NCBI RefSeq assembly: GCF_014518315.1
Contig: NZ_JACVEL010000004.1
Span: 310,001-374,000 of the forward strand
Direction of reading: 5' to 3'
DNA length: 64,000 nt
DNA from: Taishania pollutisoli
GTDB lineage: Bacteria; Bacteroidota; Bacteroidia; Flavobacteriales_D; Crocinitomicaceae
Under the pieces are notes generated by a model. It was not told the origin of the DNA. It saw only the letters and a program-made list of their open reading frames with translations, and did no database searches. Shown piece by piece: positions 37,978 through 48,294 of the stretch. How positions within the stretch are numbered: the stretch's first letter is position 1; each line of letters starts with the position of its first letter. The position numbers were made by a program, and so were the translations under genes.

Positions 37978-40607
37978 AATTAACTCAATGGCTTTTCTTC
38001 CTGGTGTTGCTGGCAACAACTTCTGTTGTAAGGGCGCAGGAAGACTCACTGAAAATCGTGGCGGAAGAAGATACCTTATCCCTTCCGGAAGCAACAAAGC
38101 CAAACAGCCAGATCAGTATTGGCGGAGGAATTGAACTCGATTATGCCAATCCTGTGGAATATACCATCGGACCGATTAACATTGAAGGAGCAGAGGGATA
38201 TGACCCGAATGCGATTCGTTTGGTGGCGGGCTTGCGACAAGGGCAGAAAATCACCATTCCCGGACAACAGATTTCCGACGCAATCAGCAATTTGTGGAAA
38301 GAAGGATTGTTCTCCGATGTTCAGATCTTTGCAGACAAAGAAATTGCAGGTGTCATTTACCTGACTATCCAGGTAGCTCCGCGCCCGAAATTATCCAAAT
38401 ACCGGTTTACGGGAATCAATAAACGCCAGGCAGATAAAATCAGGGAGCAAATCGAATTATTCACAGGAAAAACTATTTCTGAGAACTTAGTTTACAAAAC
38501 AAAAGCAAAAATCATCGGGTACTTCCGGGAAGAAGGATATTCTGCCGCAAAAGTCAACATCAAACGCATTCCGGATGAAATCATGATGAATTCCGAAGTC
38601 TTTTTGATTGAGTGCGACAGAGGAAAAAAAGTAAAAATCAAGAAAATCAATATTATCGGGAATGAATCGGTAAAATCAGGGAAATTGCGCAGAGCCATGA
38701 AAGATACCAAACAAATGGCAATCTGGCGCATCTTCAAAAGTTCCAAATTTACAGAGTCCGCATACTCCCGGGATAAAATTGCGATGCTGAATAAGTTCAA
38801 TGCCGTTGGTCTGCGCGATGCTAAAATCGTGAAAGATTCGGTCTACATGGTCAACGACAAGCACCTGATGATCGATATTACAATCGACGAAGGTGAAAAA
38901 TACTACTTTGGCGACATTACCTGGATCGGGAATACCAAATTCCGTTCGACATACCTGGATACGATCCTGGGAATTAAACCGGGAGATATATACAACAAAC
39001 AGTTATTGGAAGAGCGCTTGAGAATGAGCCAGGATGGCCGCGACATTTCTTCCCTGTACATGGACAGAGGATATTTGTTCTTTGATGTAACGCCGGTAGA
39101 AACAGATTTTACAGACAACCGCATCAGCTATGAAATTCGTATTCGCGAAGGAAAAGAAGCACGTGTAGGAACCATTTTTATTCGCGGGAATACCAAAACA
39201 AACGACCATGTAATTTTGCGGGAAATCCGAACACGGCCGGGAGACCTGTTTAGTCGAAATGATATCATCCGTACCCAGCGGGAATTAGCACAGTTAGGTT
39301 ACTTCAACGAACAAGCCTTCCAGGTAAACCCAATGCCCGATCCGCAAAAAGGAACCGTTGATATTGAATACGTAGTAGAAGAAAAATCATCCGACCAGAT
39401 TGAATTGTCCGGAGGTTACGGAGGTCGGAACCTGGTTACAGACCGACCAATGGTAATCGGAACACTCGGATTGACATTCAATAACTTCTCCGTTAGAAAA
39501 TTATTTACCGGTGGGGCATGGTCGCCGCTACCTTCCGGAGACGGTCAGCGCCTTTCGTTGAGAGGACAAACCAACGGAAAATACTTCCAGGCATACAATT
39601 TCTCCTTTACAGAACCGTGGTTGGGAGGTAAAAAACCAAACTCATTGACCGTTTATATGTCACATACCCTGTTGGGGAACGGTTACCTGAAACGCAATGC
39701 AAAATACGAAGGAATCAGCATCACAGGAGCAGGTGTTGTGATGGGAAGACGTAAAAAATGGCCGGATGATTATTTCTCCGAATCGTTTGAATTGTCCTAC
39801 CAATATTACGATGTGAATAATTACGGATCTTTGTTCCCTGATTTACCGGTAGGGTATTCAAATGACATTTCATTCAAATATACCATTCAGCGTAGCTCTG
39901 TAAGTTCACCGATCTATCCGCAATCAGGAAGTGTGATTACCTTGTCGGGAAAAACCACACTGCCGTATTCGACTTGGGAAGGAATCGATGATTATTCGTC
40001 CATCAGTTCACAGGATCGATTCAAATACCTGGAGTACTACAAGATTAAATTTGGAGCGGAATGGTACTTCCCGTTATCAAAAGACCAAAAACTCGTCCTG
40101 AAGACCCGTGTGGGAATGGGATACATGGGAGCGTATAATTCGTCAAAAGGAATTTCCCCGTTTGAACGCTACTACTTAGGAGGTAGTGGTATTACAGGGA
40201 TGAACCAGATTGGTGGACGTGAAGTGATTGCACTTCGAGGGTACGATGACAACATGCTTTCATCTTCTGCGGGAGACCCGATTGCAACGAAGTATACCAT
40301 GGAGTTGCGTTACCCGATTTCATTGAACCCTTCGGCTACCTTCTTCGTACTGGCATTTGCTGAAGCAGGAAATAGTTACCCGAGCTTCAAACGTTTCAAT
40401 CCCCTGGATGTAAAACGTTCCGTCGGAGCTGGTGTACGTATCTTCCTGCCGATGTTTGGTATGCTTGGAATTGACTATGGATTTGGATTTGATAAATTGA
40501 GTCCGTGGGCTTCCGGGTACAATGGAAACAGTGATACGTCCATTCAGCAAAAAGGATATTTTGGCAAGCTGACGTTTACCATTGGTATGAATTTGGGTGA
40601 GTTATAA
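37974..40607 (+). CDS. bamA: Outer-membrane protein assembly factor BamA
   Basis: 877 aa with signal peptide (ending about VVRAQ). Multiple POTRA domains (about 50-440), each with the G-(N/I)-x-x pattern such as NIIGNESVKSGKLRRAMKDT, precede a 16-strand beta-barrel (about 470-877) ending in LTFTIGMNLGEL. It folds outer-membrane proteins. The start ATG overlaps the uppS stop by 4 nt (ATGA), indicating translational coupling. This is the usual UppS-BamA-Skp arrangement in Flavobacteriia. Confidence 0.95.
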   Translation: MKLTQWLFFLVLLATTSVVRAQEDSLKIVAEEDTLSLPEATKPNSQISIGGGIELDYANPVEYTIGPINIEGAEGYDPNAIRLVAGLRQGQKITIPGQQISDAISNLWKEGLFSDVQIFADKEIAGVIYLTIQVAPRPKLSKYRFTGINKRQADKIREQIELFTGKTISENLVYKTKAKIIGYFREEGYSAAKVNIKRIPDEIMMNSEVFLIECDRGKKVKIKKINIIGNESVKSGKLRRAMKDTKQMAIWRIFKSSKFTESAYSRDKIAMLNKFNAVGLRDAKIVKDSVYMVNDKHLMIDITIDEGEKYYFGDITWIGNTKFRSTYLDTILGIKPGDIYNKQLLEERLRMSQDGRDISSLYMDRGYLFFDVTPVETDFTDNRISYEIRIREGKEARVGTIFIRGNTKTNDHVILREIRTRPGDLFSRNDIIRTQRELAQLGYFNEQAFQVNPMPDPQKGTVDIEYVVEEKSSDQIELSGGYGGRNLVTDRPMVIGTLGLTFNNFSVRKLFTGGAWSPLPSGDGQRLSLRGQTNGKYFQAYNFSFTEPWLGGKKPNSLTVYMSHTLLGNGYLKRNAKYEGISITGAGVVMGRRKKWPDDYFSESFELSYQYYDVNNYGSLFPDLPVGYSNDISFKYTIQRSSVSSPIYPQSGSVITLSGKTTLPYSTWEGIDDYSSISSQDRFKYLEYYKIKFGAEWYFPLSKDQKLVLKTRVGMGYMGAYNSSKGISPFERYYLGGSGITGMNQIGGREVIALRGYDDNMLSSSAGDPIATKYTMELRYPISLNPSATFFVLAFAEAGNSYPSFKRFNPLDVKRSVGAGVRIFLPMFGMLGIDYGFGFDKLSPWASGYNGNSDTSIQQKGYFGKLTFTIGMNLGEL

Positions 40608-40667
40608 TGATTAATTCACAATAAATTACGTTATTTGCACGTTTCGCATCAGAAAACTAATTAAATT

Positions 40668-41180
40668 ATGAAAAACATAGCATTTATTCTTCTTCTGTTC
40701 TTTGGCACAGGATTTGCCTCTGCTCAAAAGTATGCGTACATTGACTCGGATTTTATCCTGAATAAAATTCCCGAGTACAATGAAGCAAAAGAACAGTTGG
40801 ATAAACTGGCGGATCGTTGGACGAAAGAAATCGAAGAACGATACGAAGTGTTGAAAACGAAAAAAGAAAACTTTGCGCGTGAAGAAGTGCTTTTACCAAG
40901 CGAGGAAAAAGCAAAACGATTAGAAGAAATTCAGACCATGGAGTCGGAAGCAATGCAGATGCAACGGCAACGATTCGGAGTAGGAGGAGATTACTTTCAG
41001 AAACGACAGGAATTGATCAAACCGATCCAGGATAAAGTTTACGATGCGATGCAGCAGGTCGCTTCCAAAAGAAATTATATCTTTGTCTTCGATAAAGCAA
41101 ACCAGAGTAACCTGGTATACGCCGATAGCAAGATGGATATAAGTGACGATGTTCTGAGAGAACTGAATGTTAAAGACTAA
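40668..41180 (+). CDS. Periplasmic chaperone Skp/OmpH, copy 1
   Basis: 170 aa with signal peptide (to FASAQ). Skp fold: short beta-strand YAYIDSDFILNKIPEY then a long coiled-coil tentacle (about 40-120) rich in E/K, then a closing strand region with RNYIFVFDKANQ. Holds unfolded outer-membrane proteins for BamA. Followed after 17 nt by a second copy. Confidence 0.88.
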   Translation: MKNIAFILLLFFGTGFASAQKYAYIDSDFILNKIPEYNEAKEQLDKLADRWTKEIEERYEVLKTKKENFAREEVLLPSEEKAKRLEEIQTMESEAMQMQRQRFGVGGDYFQKRQELIKPIQDKVYDAMQQVASKRNYIFVFDKANQSNLVYADSKMDISDDVLRELNVKD

Positions 41181-41197
41181 AAATTAAAAAAAGAAAA

Positions 41198-41704
41198 ATG
41201 AAAAAAATCTTAGCAGGATTAGTAATGTTGATGAGCTTCGGTGTGATGGCTCAGGTGAAAATCGGATTTGTAGACTCACAAAAATTGTTAGACACAATGC
41301 CTTCCAGAAAAGCGGCGATGGAAAAATACCTGGCGCATGAAAAAGAACTGGCAGATGAGTTCAATACAATGAGAGCCGATTTGGAAAAGGCATATGCTGA
41401 TTACCAGGCAAAACAAGGTGATTTGACTCCGGTATTGCGTCAGGCGGCTGAGAAAAAAATCATGGATAAAGAACGTGCCGTTCAAGAGCGTCAGCAGTCA
41501 ATTCAACAAGAATTACAAGCATTTGGTGAAGAATTGAACGTTCCGATCTTAGACAGAATCCAAAAAGCAATCGCTATTATCTCTGAGCGTCAGAAATTAT
41601 CAATGGTAATTGACAAAACATCAACATTGTACTTTGCTCCGGATATGGACATTACAAGTATTGTTGTTGTTGAATTACTGCGTCTGGAGAAAGAAGCAAA
41701 GTAA
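41198..41704 (+). CDS. Periplasmic chaperone Skp/OmpH, copy 2
   Basis: 168 aa with signal peptide (to VMAQ). VKIGFVDSQKLLDTMPSRKAAM begins the core, then the coiled-coil arm, ending with KLSMVIDKTSTLYFAPDMDIT. Diverged from copy 1 but same fold; tandem Skp paralogs are frequent in Bacteroidota and may have different clients. Confidence 0.88.
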   Translation: MKKILAGLVMLMSFGVMAQVKIGFVDSQKLLDTMPSRKAAMEKYLAHEKELADEFNTMRADLEKAYADYQAKQGDLTPVLRQAAEKKIMDKERAVQERQQSIQQELQAFGEELNVPILDRIQKAIAIISERQKLSMVIDKTSTLYFAPDMDITSIVVVELLRLEKEAK

Positions 41705-41728
41705 GTAAAGAAAACATTAAAAATACGG

Positions 41729-41749
41729 AAGGACGGCAAAACCGTCCTT
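41729..41749 (+). terminator. Terminator of uppS-bamA-skp operon
   Basis: AAGGACGG (41729-41736) with CCGTCCTT (41742-41749), 8 bp, 5-nt loop, T-run follows. Confidence 0.85.
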
Positions 41750-41784
41750 TTTTATTGCCTATCCATTCAGTAATGAGTTGTTTT

Positions 41785-42897
41785 TTACAGTCCCAGCACC
41801 TTTGCAACTGCGTCAGCACAGTGATCCCATCCGAATAATTTGGCGCGTTCTGATCCTGCCCGGGATAATTGGCTTAACCGCTCCGGATCATTGTCTAACC
41901 GGGCCATATTGGATGCGATGTCTTCAACGTCAAACGGATCACAATACACTGCGGCGTCCCCGGCAACTTCAGGTAAAGACGTGAGGTTTCCGGATAAGAT
42001 GGGAGTTCCGCACTTCATAGCCTCCACTAATGGAATGCCGAATCCTTCAAAATAAGGTACGAAGGTTAGCAATTTGGCTGCTCCGGTTACGCGGATTAAT
42101 TCTTCCAGCGAAAGATGTCCGGTGAATTTTATTTCGGAGTGATTGTCTGTTGAAATGGCTTGCCTGAATTGTTCATTCTTCCACAACAGTTCACCGACAA
42201 TTAAGAGCTGTGTGGTGGAATTCGTTGTTTGTTTAAACCGCTCAAAGGCTTGTACCAACCGGATCAGGTTTTTTCGCGGGTGGAGTGCTCCGACAAATAA
42301 AAAATAATCCTGTCCATCCGTGTAGCGGGATTTTACAGCTTGCTTTTCTTCGTCCGGCAACGGTTTGAATGCATCAGAAGCCCCATTCCAGATCGCTGTG
42401 ACTTTCTCCGGTGAAACCCCGTACGTCTCAATAATATCCTGTTTTGAATACTCCGAAACAGTAATAATATGTTGCGCTTTATCGGCAAATTTCGGAAAGA
42501 ACCGGCGAAGGTACTTCAAGGCATTTTTAGGTAAATCCTGTGGATGATGTTCAAAATTTAAATCGTGAATAACACCGATTTGCTTCACATCCGACCCGAG
42601 TGATAAATAACCGTCGGGAGAAAAAAACAAATCTATATTGTATTTTTTCAACGCGCGTTTCACAGACCATTCAAACCAAATGTAAAACAAAACGGGATGG
42701 CGTGCCGGTGGATTTAAAACGATGGGCGTTACGTTTGTACCGAAAATAAATCGCTTGTCGTAAGGACGGTCAAAGAAAAAATAAAAATCGTGTTCGGGAT
42801 ACTGTTCCACCAAGCGTTTGGTGACCTCGTAGGTATACCAGCCGAATCCTTCCATTTTGGCAGGAAGTAAGAACCGGGTATTGACCGCAATCCGCAA
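41785..42897 (-). CDS. Family 1/4 glycosyltransferase, TTG start
   Basis: 370 aa GT-B glycosyltransferase. The N-terminal Rossmann domain starts RIAVNTRFLLPAKMEGFGWYTYEV; the C-terminal nucleotide-sugar domain holds FVGALHPRKNLIRLVQAF (about 201) and the E-x7-E-type motif FVPYFEGFGIPLVEAMKCGTP (about 277-297). The start codon is TTG: homology to the standard MRIAVNTRF opening requires it, and the next ATG is at residue 15, which would delete the first strand. Two nt separate it from the stop of the upstream hydrolase, so the two are co-transcribed. Sugar and acceptor unknown. Confidence 0.88.
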   Translation of the reverse strand: MRIAVNTRFLLPAKMEGFGWYTYEVTKRLVEQYPEHDFYFFFDRPYDKRFIFGTNVTPIVLNPPARHPVLFYIWFEWSVKRALKKYNIDLFFSPDGYLSLGSDVKQIGVIHDLNFEHHPQDLPKNALKYLRRFFPKFADKAQHIITVSEYSKQDIIETYGVSPEKVTAIWNGASDAFKPLPDEEKQAVKSRYTDGQDYFLFVGALHPRKNLIRLVQAFERFKQTTNSTTQLLIVGELLWKNEQFRQAISTDNHSEIKFTGHLSLEELIRVTGAAKLLTFVPYFEGFGIPLVEAMKCGTPILSGNLTSLPEVAGDAAVYCDPFDVEDIASNMARLDNDPERLSQLSRAGSERAKLFGWDHCADAVAKVLGL

Positions 42898-42899
42898 AA

Positions 42900-43547
42900 C
42901 TAAAAACTTAAAATGTAATTAAACGCTTTTTCTTTTTGAATGGTTGTTTTTTCCCCGTGACCGCAATACACAACTGTTTCTTCCGGCAATTCAAACATGA
43001 CCTTGAAAATGGAGCGCTTCAACGTTTCCAGGTCCCCTCCCGGTAAATCCACACGCCCGAAACTGCCGTTAAACAACACATCACCATTGATCACAAACCC
43101 GTTTTCAGCATTGTAAAATACAACATGTCCCGGTGCGTGTCCCGGTGTAAACAAAACTTCAAATTCAATATCCCCGAACGTTAATTTTTCTCCATGGGAA
43201 AGTTGCTGTGTCGGTTGCGGAGAAACTTTGTAATTGGGGAAACCATATACATGTGCATAATTTTGGACCGAATTCAGGGTAACAACATCCAGCGGATGAA
43301 TGTAAAAATCCACATCATAGTTGCCCAATACAAATGCATTTCCCAATACGTGATCGATGTGTGCATGCGTATTCAGCAGTGCATGTACTGTCAGATTATT
43401 GGATGCAATGAAATCTGTCAACTCCTCCTCTTCATACCGTTCATAACAACCCGGATCGATGATAACGGCGTCCCCGCTATCAGAATAGACAACGTATGTA
43501 TTCTCCTGAAACGGATTGAATGTAAATTGCTGTACATGTAATTTCAT
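42900..43547 (-). CDS. Metallo-beta-lactamase-fold hydrolase (GloB-like)
   Basis: 215 aa. Metal-binding motif THAHIDHVLG (about 60-69, HxHxDH), further ligands TPGHAPGHVVF (about 133), GDVLFNGSFGRVDLPGG (about 154) and YCGHGEKTTI (about 193). Resembles glyoxalase II-like hydrolases common in Bacteroidota; substrate unknown. A TAACTTTA box lies 5 nt before the ATG. Upstream gene of the pair with the glycosyltransferase. Confidence 0.88.
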   Translation of the reverse strand: MKLHVQQFTFNPFQENTYVVYSDSGDAVIIDPGCYERYEEEELTDFIASNNLTVHALLNTHAHIDHVLGNAFVLGNYDVDFYIHPLDVVTLNSVQNYAHVYGFPNYKVSPQPTQQLSHGEKLTFGDIEFEVLFTPGHAPGHVVFYNAENGFVINGDVLFNGSFGRVDLPGGDLETLKRSIFKVMFELPEETVVYCGHGEKTTIQKEKAFNYILSF

Positions 43548-43552
43548 AAGCG

Positions 43553-43560
43553 TAAAGTTA
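43553..43560 (-). promoter_or_regulatory. Probable -7 box TAACTTTA, 5 nt before ATG
   Basis: Minus-strand TAACTTTA, one base off TAnnTTTG, ends 5 nt before the ATG at 43547; another probable leaderless start. Confidence 0.45.
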
Positions 43561-43612
43561 GCCCGATTTTTTGAATAGAAACCTTTCTCCGTGCAACTTT
43601 CAGGGGAAACAA

Positions 43613-44098
43613 TTAACCATTCAGCTGTTTAACGATTTCTCCTTCTATTGCCTCCGGTTTTACGGTCGGTGCATAACGCTTAACAGGATACCCGTTTCTG
43701 TCCACTAAAAATTTAGTAAAATTCCACTTGATTTTACTCCCGAACCAACCGCCTAATTTCTTTTTCAAATATTTAAAAACAGGATGTGTATCCGGACCGT
43801 TTACGTCACATTTTTCAAGCAATTGGAATGTCACGCCAAAATTAACCTGGCAACTTTCCACCATTGTATCGTTGGTTTCCGGCTCCTGGCTCAAAAACTG
43901 GTTACAGGGAAATCCCAATACAACCAATCCTTTATCCTGATACTCTTGATGTAATTTCTCCAGTCCTTCAAACTGAGGAGCGAGCCCGCATTTTGTCGCT
44001 GTGTTGACAATTAAAATGACCTTTCCTTTGAATTCCGTCATTGAAATCTCTTGTCCCGAAGGTGTTTTGACTTTGAGTTGGTAAAAATCGGTGTTCAT
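43613..44098 (-). CDS. Glutathione peroxidase-family (thiol peroxidase)
   Basis: 161 aa. Catalytic residues of the family: peroxidatic Cys C37 in NTATKCGLAPQFEGLE, Gln67 in FPCNQFLSQEP, and Trp125-Asn126 in IKWNFTKFLVDRNG. The site is Cys, not selenocysteine, so it probably uses thioredoxin as reductant. The conserved lack of the tetramerisation loop suggests a monomeric bacterial form. No signal peptide, so it acts in the cytoplasm. Confidence 0.92.
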   Translation of the reverse strand: MNTDFYQLKVKTPSGQEISMTEFKGKVILIVNTATKCGLAPQFEGLEKLHQEYQDKGLVVLGFPCNQFLSQEPETNDTMVESCQVNFGVTFQLLEKCDVNGPDTHPVFKYLKKKLGGWFGSKIKWNFTKFLVDRNGYPVKRYAPTVKPEAIEGEIVKQLNG

Positions 44099-44227
44099 GT
44101 GTTGTTGATTTAATAAACCGAAAGATACACATTTCTATTAAAAACATATACGACTTTATGACCGATTTATAAGAGAGAAATACGAACTTCCGACTGCCGG
44201 GTGATTCTCATTTTTAAGAAAAATAGT

Positions 44228-44235
44228 TACATTTG
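44228..44235 (+). promoter_or_regulatory. -7 box TACATTTG, 5 nt before ATG
   Basis: TACATTTG ends 5 nt before the ATG of the fused acyl-CoA mutase gene; predicts a leaderless mRNA. Confidence 0.6.
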
Positions 44236-44240
44236 CTTCC

Positions 44241-47200
44241 ATGGAAAAAATCGAACAATACAAGCCCCTTAATAAAGTAAGAATTGTTACTGCTGCGTCA
44301 TTATTTGATGGCCACGATGCATCAATTAACATCATGCGTCGTATTATCCAGGCAACTGGTTGTGAAGTCATTCACCTGGGACATGACCGTTCCGTTGAAG
44401 AAGTGGTGAACTGCGCCATTCAGGAAGATGCACAGGCAATTGCAATGACGTCTTACCAGGGAGGACATACCGAATATTTCAAATACATGTACGATTTGTT
44501 GAAAGAAAAAGGTGCTCCCCATATCAAAATTTTTGGCGGTGGAGGCGGAACCATTCTTCCTTCAGAGATCGATGAGTTGGAGGCCTACGGTATTGAGCGT
44601 CTGTATCACCCGGACCATGGACGTGAAATGGGATTGCAGGGAATGATCAACGACCTGGTGCAACGGTCGGATTTTCCGGTCGGGAAAGATGTGAACGGCA
44701 ACCTGGACAAAATCAAGGAGAAAGATGTGCCGACAATTGCACGGGTTATTTCTGCAGCGGAAAATTTCCCGGAAGAAGCAAAAGAAATTTTTAAAGACAT
44801 TGACGCCATTGCTGCTGAATCAAAAGTTCCGGTACTGGGAATTACAGGTACAGGAGGAGCAGGAAAATCATCGTTGGTAGATGAATTGGTGCGTCGTTTC
44901 CTGATCGATTTTGAAGACAAAACAATCGCGGTAGTATCTGTAGATCCTTCCAAACGAAAAACAGGAGGAGCGTTGCTGGGAGACAGAATCCGTATGAACG
45001 CTATTAAAAATCCGCGTGTGTATATGCGTTCACTGGCTACCCGTCAATCCAACCTGGCGTTGTCAAAGCACGTCGCAGAAGCGATCAACGTATTGAAAGT
45101 AGCCAATTATGACCTGATTATCCTGGAAACTTCAGGGATTGGGCAGTCGGATACGGAAATCCTGGATCATTCATCCATGTCATTGTATGTAATGACACCG
45201 GAGTATGGTGCAGCAACGCAGTTAGAAAAAATTGACATGTTGGATTTTGCCGACATCATTGCCTTGAATAAGTTTGACAAGCGCGGAGCATTGGACGCGC
45301 TGCGTGATGTACGAAAACAATACCAGCGCAACCACAATTTGTGGCACGAAGACGTGGATACCATGCCAGTGTTCGGTACCATCGCTTCGCAATTCAACGA
45401 CCCGGGAATGAACTCGCTCTACAAGTCAATCATGGACAAAATTGTAGAGAAAACGGGAGCAGATCTGCAATCGAATTTTATCATCACCGATGAGATGTCA
45501 GAGAAAATTTTTGTCATTCCACCGGACAGAACACGTTATTTATCTGAAATTTCCGAAAACAACCGTGCGTATGATAAATGGGTGGAATTACAGGTGGCTG
45601 TTGCAGACCGTTTGTATGGATTGGAAAAATCGATGGAAACATTGAAAGCTTCATCGCTGGATGACAAAGATCGTTTGATAAAAGGATTACAGGAAGCATT
45701 TGAAAACGAAAAATTGAATTTTGATCCGAAAAACTGGGAAATTATCCAGAAATGGGAAGAAAAACGCAACTTATACAAAGAACCGGAATTTAAATTCATG
45801 GTGCGCGACAAGCAATTGTCCATCCAAACGCATTCCGAGTCATTATCACATTCTCAGATTCCAAAAGTTGCAACACCGAAATACAAGGGGTGGGGAGACA
45901 TTCTTCGTTGGGTATTGCAGGAAAACGTACCGGGAGAATTCCCGTACACTTCCGGTTTGTTCCCGTTCAAGCGTGAAGGAGAAGATCCGACACGTATGTT
46001 TGCCGGAGAAGGTGGACCGGAGCGTACCAATAAGCGTTTTCACTACGTGAGTTTGGGAATGCCGGCAAAACGCCTCTCTACAGCATTTGACTCCGTAACA
46101 TTGTATGGAAACGATCCTGCATTGCGTCCGGATATTTATGGAAAAATCGGTAACTCCGGAGTTTCAATCTGCTGTCTGGATGATGCAAAGAAATTGTATT
46201 CAGGGTTTGATTTATCACATCCGTTGACATCCGTTTCGATGACGATCAACGGTCCTGCGCCGATGTTGTTGGGATTCTTCATGAATGCTGCAATTGACCA
46301 GAATTGTGAGAAATACATCAAGGCAAACGGACTGGAAAAAGAAGTAGAAGCGAAAATCAACGCGATTTACAAAGAAAAGGGAGTGGAACGTCCGCGCTAC
46401 CAGGGAGAATTACCGGAAGGAAACGACGGATTGGGATTGTTCCTGTTGGGTGTAACGGGAGACCAGGTGTTACCTGCAGATGTCTATGAAACAATCAAGG
46501 CGGAAACGTTGACACAAGTGCGGGGAACCGTACAGGCAGATATTCTGAAAGAAGACCAGGCACAAAATACCTGTATTTTCTCTACCGAATTTGCATTGCG
46601 TCTGATGGGAGACGTCCAGGAGTACTTCATTCATAAAGGAGTGCGCAATTTCTACTCGGTATCCATTTCCGGTTACCACATCGCAGAGGCAGGAGCTAAC
46701 CCGATTACGCAGTTGGCATTTACATTGGCAAACGGATTCACATACGTTGAATACTATTTGTCAAGAGGAATGGACATCAATGCATTCGGACCGAATTTAT
46801 CGTTTTTCTTCTCCAACGGAATTGACCCGGAATATGCAGTCATTGGTCGTGTAGCAAGAAGAGTATGGGCCAAAGCGTTGGCGAAAAAATACAGTGCAAA
46901 CGCACGTGCACAGATGTTGAAATACCACATTCAGACATCCGGGCGTTCATTGCACGCACAGGAAATTGATTTCAACGATATCCGAACAACATTGCAAGCG
47001 TTGTATGCAATCTATGATAACTGTAACTCATTGCACACAAATGCATATGACGAAGCTATTACTACTCCGACAGAAGAATCAGTGCGCCGGGCAATGGCCA
47101 TTCAGTTGATTATCAATCGTGAGTTGGGACTGGCAAAAAATGAAAATCCGTTGCAAGGTTCATTCATCATTGAAGAATTGACGGATTTAGTGGAAGAGGC

Positions 47201-47621
47201 CGTATTGTCAGAATTTGACCGCATTACTGAACGCGGAGGTGTGTTGGGAGCAATGGAAACCATGTACCAGCGTTCAAAAATTCAGGAAGAATCACTGTAC
47301 TATGAAACATTGAAACACACAGGGGAATTCCCGATTATCGGTGTGAATACATTCTTGAGTTCCAAAGGATCGCCGACGGTTGTTCCGAAGGAAGTGATCC
47401 GAGCAACAGAAGAAGAAAAACAGTACCAGATTGATATGTTGGCCAATCTCCACAATGCTAACGGAGCAAAAGCGGCAGAAAAAATCAAATTGGTGCAGGA
47501 AGCTGCAATCCAAAACAAAAACATGTTCGAACAATTAATGGAAGCGTGTAAATATGCTTCATTAGGAGAAATCACAAGTGCATTGTTTGAAGTAGGAGGA
47601 CAGTATAGAAGAAATATGTAG
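44241..47621 (+). CDS. icmF: Fused B12-dependent acyl-CoA mutase (IcmF type)
   Basis: 1126 aa single-chain enzyme. Order: B12-binding domain (about 12-140; FDGHDAS at 22-28 binds cobalamin through His25), MeaB-like G-protein chaperone (about 190-410; P-loop GTGGAGKS at 203-210, NKFD near 351), linker, and mutase TIM barrel (about 560-1126). This order is that of IcmF, which interconverts isobutyryl-CoA and butyryl-CoA, in contrast to methylmalonyl-CoA mutase with its C-terminal B12 domain. Substrate preference is inferred. The stop codon TAG (47619-47621) overlaps the first palindrome of the RAYT element that follows, so the insertion may have shaped the C-terminus (ending YRRNM). Confidence 0.9.
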   Translation: MEKIEQYKPLNKVRIVTAASLFDGHDASINIMRRIIQATGCEVIHLGHDRSVEEVVNCAIQEDAQAIAMTSYQGGHTEYFKYMYDLLKEKGAPHIKIFGGGGGTILPSEIDELEAYGIERLYHPDHGREMGLQGMINDLVQRSDFPVGKDVNGNLDKIKEKDVPTIARVISAAENFPEEAKEIFKDIDAIAAESKVPVLGITGTGGAGKSSLVDELVRRFLIDFEDKTIAVVSVDPSKRKTGGALLGDRIRMNAIKNPRVYMRSLATRQSNLALSKHVAEAINVLKVANYDLIILETSGIGQSDTEILDHSSMSLYVMTPEYGAATQLEKIDMLDFADIIALNKFDKRGALDALRDVRKQYQRNHNLWHEDVDTMPVFGTIASQFNDPGMNSLYKSIMDKIVEKTGADLQSNFIITDEMSEKIFVIPPDRTRYLSEISENNRAYDKWVELQVAVADRLYGLEKSMETLKASSLDDKDRLIKGLQEAFENEKLNFDPKNWEIIQKWEEKRNLYKEPEFKFMVRDKQLSIQTHSESLSHSQIPKVATPKYKGWGDILRWVLQENVPGEFPYTSGLFPFKREGEDPTRMFAGEGGPERTNKRFHYVSLGMPAKRLSTAFDSVTLYGNDPALRPDIYGKIGNSGVSICCLDDAKKLYSGFDLSHPLTSVSMTINGPAPMLLGFFMNAAIDQNCEKYIKANGLEKEVEAKINAIYKEKGVERPRYQGELPEGNDGLGLFLLGVTGDQVLPADVYETIKAETLTQVRGTVQADILKEDQAQNTCIFSTEFALRLMGDVQEYFIHKGVRNFYSVSISGYHIAEAGANPITQLAFTLANGFTYVEYYLSRGMDINAFGPNLSFFFSNGIDPEYAVIGRVARRVWAKALAKKYSANARAQMLKYHIQTSGRSLHAQEIDFNDIRTTLQALYAIYDNCNSLHTNAYDEAITTPTEESVRRAMAIQLIINRELGLAKNENPLQGSFIIEELTDLVEEAVLSEFDRITERGGVLGAMETMYQRSKIQEESLYYETLKHTGEFPIIGVNTFLSSKGSPTVVPKEVIRATEEEKQYQIDMLANLHNANGAKAAEKIKLVQEAAIQNKNMFEQLMEACKYASLGEITSALFEVGGQYRRNM

Positions 47622-47640
47622 TTGGAATTTTATTCCAACT
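47620..47640. repeat. Left terminal palindrome of RAYT element
   Basis: 9-bp arms AGTTGGAAT/ATTCCAACT around TTT; near-identical to the right-end palindrome at 48295-48312. Confidence 0.75.
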
Positions 47641-47652
47641 GAACTAAATCAG

Positions 47653-47689
47653 TCGCCCCTACGGGACTTACAAAGTCCCGTAGGGGCGA
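47653..47689. repeat. REP-type hairpin, 17-bp stem
   Basis: TCGCCCCTACGGGACTT (47653-47669) perfectly complementary to 47673-47689 with a 3-nt loop. It resembles extragenic palindromes moved by RAYT transposases. Confidence 0.8.
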
Positions 47690-47702
47690 TCTCTAATTCA
47701 TC

Positions 47703-47724
47703 GCGGGTGATTTTAATCACCCGC
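47703..47724 (+). terminator. Hairpin with T-run between icmF and RAYT
   Basis: GCGGGTGATT (47703-47712) with AATCACCCGC (47715-47724), followed by six T; can act as intrinsic terminator of icmF or insulate the transposase. Confidence 0.7.
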
Positions 47725-47794
47725 TTTTTTAAATTAATTTTCTTTTTATTTGGCTGAGAATCATCTTTTTTCTTAAATTATAATAGAAAAGAGT

Positions 47795-48256
47795 ATGGCA
47801 AACAGTTATAGTCAGGTGTATATTCAGGCAGTATTTGCTGTGAAATACAGGCGTGCAGTGTTGCACAAAGCATGGAGGCAAGAAGTATTTGCAGTCATGG
47901 GAAATCTCATCAATGAAACAGGTTGTAAAGCAATAATCGTCAACGGAGTGGAAGATCATGTTCATTTATTCTTCGGATTGAAACCGACATGTTCTTTGTC
48001 AGAAGTGATGAAAGTCGTAAAGGCAAAATCTTCTAAATTTATTAATGAATCCAATTTTCTTCAACACCGGTTTGAGTGGCAGAGAGGATACGGTGTTTTT
48101 TCATACAGTAAATCCGCAGTCAGTAATGTTTACAACTACATCGAACGACAAGAACAACACCATGCAAAAAAATCAATGCGGCAAGAATACATTGAGCAAT
48201 TGAAACGATTTGAAATTGACTACAATGAACAATACATCTTTGAAGAATTACAATAA
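47795..48256 (+). CDS. REP-associated tyrosine transposase (Y1_Tnp, RAYT)
   Basis: 153 aa. HUH nuclease signature HVH in NGVEDHVHLFFGL (residues about 46-58) and catalytic Tyr in NVYNYIERQEQHHAKKS (about 110-126), the layout of IS200/IS605 TnpA-like REP transposases. These enzymes cut and rejoin single-stranded DNA at palindromic REP sequences, which are present on both sides here. Length and both motifs are intact, so the enzyme is probably active. Confidence 0.88.
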   Translation: MANSYSQVYIQAVFAVKYRRAVLHKAWRQEVFAVMGNLINETGCKAIIVNGVEDHVHLFFGLKPTCSLSEVMKVVKAKSSKFINESNFLQHRFEWQRGYGVFSYSKSAVSNVYNYIERQEQHHAKKSMRQEYIEQLKRFEIDYNEQYIFEELQ

Positions 48257-48266
48257 CCGCATACCA

Positions 48267-48279
48267 GTCCCATAGGGAC
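48267..48279. repeat. Right REP-like palindrome
   Basis: GTCCC-ATA-GGGAC; part of an 18-base block sharing 15 positions with the right arm region of the left REP hairpin. Confidence 0.6.
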
Positions 48280-48294
48280 GACCGAAACTGCGTT

